NCBI RefSeq assembly: GCF_904067045.1
Contig: NZ_CAJFDC010000001.1
Coordinates: 806,001 to 870,000, forward strand
From: Pseudomonas sp. FEN
GTDB lineage: Bacteria > Pseudomonadota > Gammaproteobacteria > Pseudomonadales > Pseudomonadaceae
Reading direction: 5' to 3'
Length of the DNA: 64,000 nt
Part shown: one piece after another, positions 56,654 to 64,000 of the stretch
How the letters are laid out: every line of letters starts with the position of its first letter
Position numbering within the stretch: the stretch's first letter is position 1
Program-made: the position numbers and the translations under genes
Notes under the pieces: generated by a model
The model's database searches: none
Seen by the model: only the letters and a program-made list of their open reading frames with translations
Told to the model about the DNA's origin: nothing

Positions 56654-57802
56654 ATGCTGCAATCCCGACACCTGCTTTCCGGCCTCGGCCTTTCCCTGAT
56701 GATGGCCAGCCTCGGCGTTCAGGCTGCTGGCCTGTCCAGCGAACACAAGGCGTTTGGCAAGACCCGTGATGGAACCGCCATTGAGCAATATGTGTTGCGC
56801 AACAGCCATGGCCTGCAAGCCACGGTCATTACCTACGGCGGCGTTCTGCAATCGTTGAAAGTGCCGGACAAAAACGGCAAGCTCGACGATGTGGTGCTGG
56901 GCTTTGACAACGTCCAGGACTATCAGAGTGGCAAGGCTTTCTTCGGCGCGACCATCGGCCGCTACGGTAATCGCCTGGCCAAGGGTGCTTTCGAACTGGA
57001 CGGCAAGCATTACCAGGTGCCGCTTAACGACGGCCCCAACTCACTGCACGGCGGCGCACAGGGTTTTGACAAGCGAGTCTGGAAAGCCCAACCGGTCAAA
57101 AGCAAGGACTCGGTCGGCGTGACGCTGAGCTACCTGTCGCCGGATGGTGAAATGGGTTTCCCCGGCAACCTGAAAGTCGAGGTCACCTACAGCCTCAACG
57201 ACAACAACGAGCTACGCATCGAGTACAAGGCCACCACTGACAAACCCACGGTGCTGAACCTCACCAATCACAGTTACTTCAACCTCGCCGGCGCGGGTAA
57301 TGGTGATGTGCTCAAGCAGCTTGCCACCTTGCACGCCAGCCATTACACGCCCGTCAACGGCACGTTGATTCCCACGGGTGAGCTGGCCCCGGTAGCCGGG
57401 ACGCCGATGGACTTTCGGCAACCGACCGCCATCGGCCAACACATCAAGGACGATCATCCGCAGCTCAAATTCGCCGAGCCGAAACAGGGCGGTTTTGACT
57501 TCAACTGGGTCCTGGATGCCAAGGGTGACGTCAGCCAACTCGCCGCCGACGTGCGCGACCCGCAATCCGGTCGGCGCTTGCAGCTCTACACCAGCGAGCC
57601 CGGGGTGCAGTTCTACACCAGCAACTTCCTTGACGGAACGGTCAAGGGCAAGGCGGGCAAGACCTACGCCCACTGGGGTGCGTTCACCCTGGAAACCCAG
57701 CACTACCCCGACTCGCCGAACCAGCCGGGCTTCCCGACAACGCGGCTGGACCCAGGCCAGACGTATACCCAGAGCACTGTCCTGAAGTTCTCCGCCAACT
57801 GA
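56654..57802 (+). CDS. Periplasmic aldose 1-epimerase (galactose mutarotase)
   Basis: 382 residues from ATG 56654, with AAGGAAG upstream. A signal peptide (LLSGLGLSLMMASLGVQA) ends near residue 24, so the enzyme is exported. GalM motifs: GATIGRYGNRLAKG, LHGGAQGFDKRVW, the catalytic His in LNLTNHSYFNLAG and the catalytic Glu in TLETQHYPDSPNQPGFP. It interconverts alpha and beta anomers of aldoses before uptake. Its stop is convergent with the araH-like gene, with a tandem repeat between. Confidence 0.93.
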   Translation: MLQSRHLLSGLGLSLMMASLGVQAAGLSSEHKAFGKTRDGTAIEQYVLRNSHGLQATVITYGGVLQSLKVPDKNGKLDDVVLGFDNVQDYQSGKAFFGATIGRYGNRLAKGAFELDGKHYQVPLNDGPNSLHGGAQGFDKRVWKAQPVKSKDSVGVTLSYLSPDGEMGFPGNLKVEVTYSLNDNNELRIEYKATTDKPTVLNLTNHSYFNLAGAGNGDVLKQLATLHASHYTPVNGTLIPTGELAPVAGTPMDFRQPTAIGQHIKDDHPQLKFAEPKQGGFDFNWVLDAKGDVSQLAADVRDPQSGRRLQLYTSEPGVQFYTSNFLDGTVKGKAGKTYAHWGAFTLETQHYPDSPNQPGFPTTRLDPGQTYTQSTVLKFSAN

Positions 57803-57828
57803 ACCGGCCCCCGCCCCACCCCACCGGG

Positions 57829-57876
57829 CCCGGACCCAACCCCGGGTTCGGTCCCAATCCCGGATTCGGCCCCAAA
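57829..57876. repeat. Short 18-base tandem repeat between convergent genes
   Basis: Two copies of an 18-base unit (57841-57858 and 57859-57876; consensus CCCGG-TTCGG-CCCAA) are preceded by a partial 12-base copy (57829-57840). A half REP (CTGTAGGAGCTG) follows. The repeat is very C-rich on the + strand. Confidence 0.7.
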
Positions 57877-57917
57877 CCCCTGTAGGAGCTGTCGGGCTAC
57901 GCCACGAACAACAAGGC

Positions 57918-58892
57918 TCAGCGTTGTTTCAGGCGGTCAATCACCACCGCCAGCAACAAGATCGAACCCCGAATCACATACTGATAAAACGTATCGATGT
58001 TCTTCAGGTTCATCGCATTCTCGATGATCGCCAGGATCAACACCCCGGCAATCACATGCCGAATCATGCCAATCCCGCCGCTCAACGACACCCCGCCCAG
58101 CACGCAGGCGGAAATCACCGTCAATTCAAACCCCTGGCCGATCATCGGCTGGCCGGAGGTCATGCGCGAGGCCAGGATCACCCCAGCCAGTGCGCCAATA
58201 ACCCCATGTACGGCGAAGATGATGATCTTGGTCCGATCGACGTTGACCCCAGCCAGCAACGCCGCTTCCTGGTTGCCACCAATGGCCATGGTGTTGCGCC
58301 CGTAGGTGGTGTAGTTGAGCAGCCAACCAAAAAACAGGAAACAGCCAATGGTGATCAGGATCGGCACCGGCACGCCAAACAACTGGCCGTTACCGTAGAT
58401 AAAGAACTGATCCTGGGACACGCCGACCGCCTTGCCGTCGGCAAAGATATAGGCCAGGCCGCGCACGATCTGCATGGTCGCCAAGGTGGTAATCAGCGCG
58501 TTGACCCTCAGCTTGGCAATCACGATCCCATTGATCAGCCCGACCAGCAGCCCCAACAGCAGCGCCGCACCGATACCGAGAAGCACGCTGTCGGTGTCGC
58601 GCATCACCACCGCCGCAACGACCCCGGCACAAGCAATCACCGAGCCCACCGACAAGTCGAAATGCCCGGACGCCAGGCAATACAACATGGTGCACGCGGC
58701 GATACCGGTAGTGGAAATCGCCAGGCCCAGGCCGCGCATGTTCAGCGGCGACAGGAAGTTGTCGATAAGCAAGGCGCAGAGCACAAAGATCCCCAACGCC
58801 GCCAACAGCATCGCCCAATTATCGAGCAGGCTGCGCAGGTCCAGGGGTTTTCGCGCCGTGGGCAACACATTGTTTTGGATGGTCATAGTCAC
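57918..58892 (-). CDS. araH: Sugar ABC transporter permease (AraH-like)
   Basis: 324 residues, hydrophobic throughout, with about eight to ten helices. CUT2-family permease hallmarks: LSVGSVIACAGVVAAVVM, a GLINGIVIAKLRVNALITTL segment that docks the ATPase, and a C-terminal GMIRHVIAGVLILAIIENAM. It forms the membrane channel with the araG-like ATPase, whose stop is 3 bases upstream. Arabinose specificity is inferred from the downstream catabolic genes and from known pseudomonad clusters. Confidence 0.88.
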   Translation of the reverse strand: MTMTIQNNVLPTARKPLDLRSLLDNWAMLLAALGIFVLCALLIDNFLSPLNMRGLGLAISTTGIAACTMLYCLASGHFDLSVGSVIACAGVVAAVVMRDTDSVLLGIGAALLLGLLVGLINGIVIAKLRVNALITTLATMQIVRGLAYIFADGKAVGVSQDQFFIYGNGQLFGVPVPILITIGCFLFFGWLLNYTTYGRNTMAIGGNQEAALLAGVNVDRTKIIIFAVHGVIGALAGVILASRMTSGQPMIGQGFELTVISACVLGGVSLSGGIGMIRHVIAGVLILAIIENAMNLKNIDTFYQYVIRGSILLLAVVIDRLKQR

Positions 58893-58895
58893 CTC

Positions 58896-60440
58896 TCAGT
58901 TCGCCAAGCCGTCAGCGCGGTGGCGCGGCAAAGCCAGTTGCAGCAAGTTGGATTCATTGGCCTGTTCGCGGCTCTTTTCGCCGCGCATCGCGCCTTCGCA
59001 AAGCACCAGGGTACGGTCGGAGATGCCCATCACTTCCATCAGGTCGCTGGACACCACAATCACCGCCACCCCGCTGGCGGCCAGGTTATGGATGATCTGG
59101 TAAATCTCGGCTTTCGCGCCGATATCGATACCCCGCGTCGGCTCGTCAAGCAGCAGGACCTTCATCGGCATCGACAGCCAACGACCAAGAATGGCCTTCT
59201 GCTGATTGCCCCCCGACAGGTACATGATTTTCTGCGTCGAATTAGGCGTTTTGACTTTCAGCGCCTTGATCTGCTTGTCGGCATTGCCCTTTTCCCAGCC
59301 GTCGCGCAACAACCAGCCAAAGGCGGAATTGGCGCCGCGGGCACTGATGTTGATGTTCTCGGCAACGCTGGAAAGCGGCATGATGCCTTCCTTCTTGCGG
59401 TCCTCGGGGCACAGCAGGACACCGGCGGCAATGGCATCGCGCGGCGAGCGTAGTTGCAGCGCCTCGCCGCACAGCTGCAGGCTCCCGGCGGTGCTGCGCT
59501 CAAGACCGCAGAGCAGGCGCAGCAGCTCGGTGCGCCCCGCGCCGACCAGGCCGAACAGACCAAGAATCTCGCCCTTGTGCACCTCGAAACTCACCGGCGT
59601 GCGCAAGCCCGGCCCCAACAGACCATCGACCTTGAGCGCCACCGCGCCACGTTCACGCGGACGGTAATCGTAGATGTCCTGAATGTCGCGACCGACCATG
59701 CACGTGACCAGTTGATCGTGGGTCAGCGCGCTCATGTCCTCGAAGGTGCGCACGTAGCGACCGTCCTTGAACACGGTCACCGCATTGCAGATACGGAACA
59801 CTTCCTCCATGCGATGGGAGACGTACAGCACCACTTTGCCCTCGTCCCGCAGGCGCTCGATGATCGCCATCAAGCGCTCGATTTCCCGGGCGGACAAGCT
59901 GCTGGTGGGTTCGTCGAAGGCAATCACATGGGCACCACGGGACAACGCCTTGGCGATCTCCACCAACTGCCGTTGCCCCAGGGACAAACGGCCGACCTTC
60001 TCCTGGGGATCGATTTCATCGGCCAGGCCCTTGAGACAGGCCAGTGCATGCTGACGCAATGTACCGCGGTTGATCACCCCGAAACGGGCCGGCAAGTGCC
60101 CGAGAAACAGGTTTTCCGCCACGGTCATTTCCGGCACCAGGTGCAATTCCTGGTGGATGACCGCCACGCCGCTGGCAATGCTGTCGGCGGCGCACTTGAA
60201 GGCCATGGTCTGCTCGCCGATCTGCAAATGGCCGCTGCTCGGGGTGTAGGCACCACCGAGGACCTTGAGCAAGGTCGACTTGCCCGCGCCATTTTCACCC
60301 ATCAAGGCATGGACCTGCCCCGGGTGGGCGGTAAAGCTGATGCCGTCCAGCGCCTTGACCCCGGGAAAGGTCTTGCCGATGCCGTTGAAGCTCAAACGGG
60401 CGCCGGCACTGTGCTGTTGTTTGTTCAATTGCGCGTGCAT
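58896..60440 (-). CDS. araG: Sugar ABC transporter ATP-binding protein (AraG-like)
   Basis: 514 residues from ATG 60440 (MHAQLNKQQ). There are two nucleotide-binding domains in tandem, as usual for monosaccharide importers. NBD1 has Walker A GENGAGKST, signature LSLGQRQ and Walker B VIAFDEPTS. NBD2 has the degenerate P-loop GLVGAGRTE, signature LSGGNQQ and VLLLDEPTRGID. It lies between the binding-protein and permease genes on the same strand, energising uptake. Confidence 0.93.
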   Translation of the reverse strand: MHAQLNKQQHSAGARLSFNGIGKTFPGVKALDGISFTAHPGQVHALMGENGAGKSTLLKVLGGAYTPSSGHLQIGEQTMAFKCAADSIASGVAVIHQELHLVPEMTVAENLFLGHLPARFGVINRGTLRQHALACLKGLADEIDPQEKVGRLSLGQRQLVEIAKALSRGAHVIAFDEPTSSLSAREIERLMAIIERLRDEGKVVLYVSHRMEEVFRICNAVTVFKDGRYVRTFEDMSALTHDQLVTCMVGRDIQDIYDYRPRERGAVALKVDGLLGPGLRTPVSFEVHKGEILGLFGLVGAGRTELLRLLCGLERSTAGSLQLCGEALQLRSPRDAIAAGVLLCPEDRKKEGIMPLSSVAENINISARGANSAFGWLLRDGWEKGNADKQIKALKVKTPNSTQKIMYLSGGNQQKAILGRWLSMPMKVLLLDEPTRGIDIGAKAEIYQIIHNLAASGVAVIVVSSDLMEVMGISDRTLVLCEGAMRGEKSREQANESNLLQLALPRHRADGLAN

Positions 60441-60504
60441 AACCACCTCATCACACCGATCAGGCAGCCCCGTCGCCAAGGCCGCCGAGGACAGCAACCG
60501 ATCT

Positions 60505-61509
60505 TCAGTTCCACAGACCGATCTTTTCCAGTTCCTGCTTGAAGTTGTCGCGCGTGATCAGCGTGACCTTGTCCATCGCGGTGTATTTCGGTGGTTCCTT
60601 ACCGGTGGTGACCCACTCGAACATCATGCTCGCGGTGTTGTAGCCCTCAAGATGCGGGCTGGGCAGCATCGAGCCGAAGAAACCGCTGTTGGGCTTTTTC
60701 AATTCGCCGATGGCGTCAGTGCCATTGATCCCGACACCGATGACATCGGCCGCGGCGAAACCGGCGCTTTCAGTGGCGCGCACGGCACCCAGCACCGAGT
60801 TGTCGTTCATGCCGCCAACGATCAGTTTTTTCGCCGCGCCCGGCAGCTTCACCAGAGCCGAGTTGGTGGCGTCCATGCTGCCCGGCACGTCGAGGGTCTT
60901 GAGCGGCGCAAACAGGATGTGCTCTTTCGGCAGGCCGGCGTCTTCGAGCGATTTGACCGAGCCATCGGTACGTTTTTTACCCGTATCGAGTTCATTGTAG
61001 GTGGTGATCACCGCGTAGGTGTCTTTCCAGTCCCAACCGCGCTTCTTCGCTTCGGCAGCCATCGCCGCGCCCTGCTGCTGGCCCACTTCGAACGCGGCCA
61101 TGCCCAGGTAGGGCACGTCTTCCATGAACTTACCCTTGGCATCGACAAAGCGGTCATCCACGGCGATCACCTTCAAGCCACTGGCCTTGGCCTTGGCCAT
61201 GATCGCTGGCCCGAGGGACACGTCCGGCGCGCAAATCACGAAGCCCTTGGCGCCGTTGGCGGCGAGGCTGTCGATGGCCGACAGGGTTTTCTCGCCGTCC
61301 GGCACGGCGATCTTGATCACGGTAAAGCCCTTGTCCTTGCCGGCCTTTTCAGCGAAAGCCCACTCGGTCTGGAACCAGGGCTCCTCGGCCTGCTTGACCA
61401 GAAAACCGATCTTCACCGGCTCGGCGGCCAGCAGCAGGCTGCTCAGGCTGACTGCCGATGCCGCCAGGGCGATACAACACAGGGAACGGATTGCACGACG
61501 ACGATTCAT
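60505..61509 (-). CDS. araF: Periplasmic sugar-binding protein (AraF-like)
   Basis: 334 residues from ATG 61509, with AAGGAGT upstream. A signal peptide runs to about residue 29 (SLSSLLLAAEPV), then a periplasmic-binding fold begins KIGFLVKQAEEPWFQTEWAF. The pattern, including TYNELDTGKKRTDG and GGMNDNSVLGAVRATES, matches L-arabinose-binding protein. It delivers sugar to AraGH. It is the first gene of the transporter unit, downstream of the lactonase gene. Confidence 0.9.
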   Translation of the reverse strand: MNRRRAIRSLCCIALAASAVSLSSLLLAAEPVKIGFLVKQAEEPWFQTEWAFAEKAGKDKGFTVIKIAVPDGEKTLSAIDSLAANGAKGFVICAPDVSLGPAIMAKAKASGLKVIAVDDRFVDAKGKFMEDVPYLGMAAFEVGQQQGAAMAAEAKKRGWDWKDTYAVITTYNELDTGKKRTDGSVKSLEDAGLPKEHILFAPLKTLDVPGSMDATNSALVKLPGAAKKLIVGGMNDNSVLGAVRATESAGFAAADVIGVGINGTDAIGELKKPNSGFFGSMLPSPHLEGYNTASMMFEWVTTGKEPPKYTAMDKVTLITRDNFKQELEKIGLWN

Positions 61510-61573
61510 AAGGTGACTCCTTGTTTTTGTTGTGAGTGCGAGTGGTGAACCGGTACAGCCTGATATTCGAGAT

Positions 61574-62449
61574 TTATCCTGCAAAACGCTGACAGAGGGT
61601 CCCTGGGGTTTCGACCTCGATGGCCAGCACCGCCCCGTCCAGTGGGTGATTGAGCGGGCTGGCGGCGCTGGTGATGTACAAGGTTCGCAGATCCTCGCCA
61701 CCAAACACGCAACTGGTGGGACGGCTGACAGGGAGTTCAATCACCCGGTCGACCTCGCCGTTGGGCGCCAACCTGAGCAGGCAGCCACCGTCCCAGCGGG
61801 CGTTCCAGAGGTAACCTTCGGCGTCCATTGCCGAACCATCCGGGACGCCGCGCGGGTGCGGCCCGAACCACTCCCGCGGCGGCCCGAGTTGGCCGTCGGC
61901 AGCGATCGAATACCGATACAGCGTGCCGTCCAGGCTGTCGCCAAAATACAATTGCGTGGCGTCCTCGCTCCACAGCAAGGTATTGGGAATACCCAGGCCG
62001 CGTGCCAGAGGCGTGACTCGCGCATCGGCATCGATGCGAAACAGACCGCCGCTACGGCGCCGCACGGGAAGGTCTTCACCCTGCTCGCCGAGGTTGTTCT
62101 GCATGGTGCCCAGCCAAAGCCGGCCCTGGGCATCGCAGCGGGCCTCGTTGGCCCGATTGCCCGGTTGCGGATCCGCCACGCAAAGCAACGTCAGGCGCGG
62201 CGCGTGTGGCGCGGAGCTCAGGTCGAGTCGATACACGCCACTGCTCAAGGTCACCAACGCATCGCCGCTTGCGCAGGGAATGAACGCCGATACCGGCTCC
62301 GGCAGTTGCCAGACCCGCAGGTCGGAGCCCGTCATGCGCAACGCCTGTTTGCCAGCGATATCAACCCAATACAGGGCCTGGCCGGGAGCGTCCCAGAACG
62401 GGCCTTCGCCCAATTGCGCACGGTGTGCGGTGACTGCGGTCCACGACAT
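61574..62449 (-). CDS. SMP-30/gluconolactonase-family lactonase
   Basis: 291 residues from ATG 62449, with CAGGAGG upstream. The six-bladed propeller's metal site is recognisable: Glu in QLGEGPFWD, Asn in GIPNTLLW and Asp in GVPDGSAMD. The family hydrolyses sugar lactones, here probably arabinono- or galactonolactone made by a C1 dehydrogenase. It lies between the aldehyde dehydrogenase and the ABC importer on one strand, consistent with an oxidative pentose operon. Confidence 0.9.
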   Translation of the reverse strand: MSWTAVTAHRAQLGEGPFWDAPGQALYWVDIAGKQALRMTGSDLRVWQLPEPVSAFIPCASGDALVTLSSGVYRLDLSSAPHAPRLTLLCVADPQPGNRANEARCDAQGRLWLGTMQNNLGEQGEDLPVRRRSGGLFRIDADARVTPLARGLGIPNTLLWSEDATQLYFGDSLDGTLYRYSIAADGQLGPPREWFGPHPRGVPDGSAMDAEGYLWNARWDGGCLLRLAPNGEVDRVIELPVSRPTSCVFGGEDLRTLYITSAASPLNHPLDGAVLAIEVETPGTLCQRFAG

Positions 62450-62499
62450 GAAGCCTCCTGGGATGTTCGGGTTTTCAGGTACCGACGAACGGGTTCGCG

Positions 62500-64000
62500 T
62501 TACAGCGGATCGCGGGATGGCAAGCCATCCACCAGTCGTTGAATGCGCAACGGATTGGCATTTTTCAACGCGTCCGGGAGCAGGCTGTCGGGGTAATTCT
62601 GAAAGCACACCGGACGCAGGAAGCGGTCGATGGCCAGGGTCCCCACTGAAGTGCCACGCGCATCGGAGGTGGCGGGATAAGGCCCGCCGTGCACCATCGC
62701 GTCACAGACTTCGACGCCGGTCGGATAACCGTTGAGCAGGATGCGCCCGACTTTCTGCTCCAGGAGTGGCGTCAGCTCGCTGAACTGCTGCAAGTCCCCG
62801 GGCTCGCCAATGATCGTCGCCGTCAGTTGGCCGTGCAGGCCGTTCAACGCGGCGCTGAGCTGCGCTTGATCGGCCACCTCAACGAATACGCTGGTCGGGC
62901 CGAAGACTTCTTCTTGCAGCACTTCATCCCCCTTGATCAGCAAGCTGACATCCGCCTTGAACAGCTGTGGCTGCGCCTGCTTGCCCGCTTGCGCAGTGCC
63001 GGCCAAGTGCTCGATGCCAGGGTGGGCCAGGAGCTTTTGCAAGCCTTTGCCGTAACTGCTCAAGGTGCCGGCGTTAAGCATGGTTTGCGCGGGTTGGTCA
63101 TCGATCAGTCGGGCGACCTGCTGGATGAACGCGGTGAACTGCGGCGAACGGATACCGATCACCAGACCGGGATTGGTACAGAACTGGCCACAGCCCTGGA
63201 CCACCGAGGCGGTCAGATCACGGGCCACGGTTTCCGCCCGCGCTTGCAGCGCCTGGGGTAACACGATCACCGGGTTGATGCTCGACATCTCGGCGAACAC
63301 CGGAATCGGTTGTGGGCGCGCGGCCGCCATGTCGCACAACGCTCGTCCGCCCTTGAGCGACCCGGTGAAACCGACCGCCTGGATCGCCGGATGCTTGACC
63401 AGCGCTTCGCCGACCCCGGTGCCGAAGATCATGTTGAACACGCCGGCCGGCATCCCGGTGATTTCTGCCGCCCGCAGGATCGCGTCGGCAACCAGTTCGG
63501 CAGTTGCCATATGACCGCTGTGAGCCTTGAACACCACCGGGCAACCGGCCGCCAGCGCCGACGCCGTATCACCGCCCGCGGTGGAAAACGCCAGGGGAAA
63601 GTTGCTGGCGCCAAACACCGCTACCGGCCCCAGGCCGATGCGGTATTGACGCAAGTCCGGGCGCGGCAGCGGTTGACGCTCGGGGCGGGCCCGATCGATA
63701 CGCGCCCCGTAGAAATCGCCGCGACGCAGCACATTGGCGAACAGACGCATCTGGCCACTGGTACGGCCGCGCTCGCCCTGAATGCGGGCGGCGGGCAATG
63801 CGGTTTCGCGGCAGACCAGGGCGATAAATTCATCGCCCAGCGCATCCAGCTCATCGGCCATCGCCTCCAGAAACTGCGCCCGACGCTGCGCGCTCAGGGC
63901 CCGATAGGCTGGGTAAGCCGCCGCCGCGGCCTTGGCGGCGGCATCGACTTCCTGCTCGGTCGCCTGATAGAAATCATGGGGCAGGCTTTCCCCGGTGCTG
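62500..64000 (-). CDS. NADP-dependent aldehyde dehydrogenase (2-ketoglutarate semialdehyde type), 5' end beyond window
   Basis: About 500 residues are visible; the frame is open to the right edge (reading STGESLPHDFYQATEQEVDA), so the start lies outside. An internal Met at 63861 is not the real start. Active-site Cys is in GCGQFCTNPGLV and Glu in VFAEMSSINP. The ETALPAARIQGERGRTSGQM segment is typical of ketoglutarate-semialdehyde dehydrogenases. This enzyme performs the last step of non-phosphorylative arabinose use, giving 2-oxoglutarate. Dehydratase genes would be expected next, beyond the window. Confidence 0.92.
   Translation of the reverse strand, partial: STGESLPHDFYQATEQEVDAAAKAAAAAYPAYRALSAQRRAQFLEAMADELDALGDEFIALVCRETALPAARIQGERGRTSGQMRLFANVLRRGDFYGARIDRARPERQPLPRPDLRQYRIGLGPVAVFGASNFPLAFSTAGGDTASALAAGCPVVFKAHSGHMATAELVADAILRAAEITGMPAGVFNMIFGTGVGEALVKHPAIQAVGFTGSLKGGRALCDMAAARPQPIPVFAEMSSINPVIVLPQALQARAETVARDLTASVVQGCGQFCTNPGLVIGIRSPQFTAFIQQVARLIDDQPAQTMLNAGTLSSYGKGLQKLLAHPGIEHLAGTAQAGKQAQPQLFKADVSLLIKGDEVLQEEVFGPTSVFVEVADQAQLSAALNGLHGQLTATIIGEPGDLQQFSELTPLLEQKVGRILLNGYPTGVEVCDAMVHGGPYPATSDARGTSVGTLAIDRFLRPVCFQNYPDSLLPDALKNANPLRIQRLVDGLPSRDPL

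Overview
The window is chromosomal DNA of a Pseudomonas, most likely of the P. fluorescens group. It is GC-rich, with pseudomonad-type gatCAB, hemA-prfA-prmC-moeB-murI, lolB-ispE-tRNA-Gln-prs-rplY-pth-ychF and uraA-upp/hpt blocks. REP/REPIN sequences of the 'TTCGCGGGCAAGCC...CTCCTACA' type lie between genes. No rRNA and no CRISPR array were seen; there is one tRNA (Gln, anticodon TTG).

Layout: 1-5.6 kb holds the mreB start, gatCAB, an RlpA-like lipoprotein and a Ca2+/Na+ antiporter. 5.6-12.5 kb holds a carboxymuconolactone-decarboxylase-like protein, an AEC transporter, a WbuC-type cupin, hpt, upp-uraA, hemH and a TIGR01777 protein, with two REPIN clusters. 12.7-18.4 kb holds a renalase-like oxidoreductase, a Trp-rich small protein, and a probable light-responsive group (ybgA-like, MerR, photolyase, SDR). 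A striking array of four TTGTACAA boxes precedes ybgA. 18.5-30.2 kb is accessory: two giant divergently transcribed toxin-like genes (1618 and 2078 aa) flank a small YkgJ-type cysteine-cluster gene. 30.2-42.7 kb returns to core genes. 42.7-47.6 kb is variable: a DUF3592 pair, a Septu-type PtuA/PtuB defence pair, and a broken Fic gene behind an operator-like repeat array. 47.7-56.4 kb carries a diguanylate cyclase, a chemoreceptor with a FliA-type promoter, an ABC-type six-TM protein without ATPase, an AT-rich orphan, a two-component system, an orphan flgG, a transposase scrap and an SDR. 56.6-64 kb is a sugar module: exported aldose epimerase, araFGH-like ABC transporter, SMP-30 lactonase and a ketoglutarate-semialdehyde dehydrogenase. 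This fits oxidative, non-phosphorylative pentose use.

Most likely to repay attention: (1) the two-toxin/YkgJ island, which appears to have replaced the tail of the photolyase operon and sits beside an SDR whose catalytic Tyr has become His; (2) the regularly spaced operator array of the MerR/photolyase group, with a degenerate copy of the same 18-bp spacing before the renalase-like gene; (3) the PtuAB defence pair; (4) the orphan FlgG next to a two-component system. All calls come from reading the sequence and from remembered family features; no database search was run.
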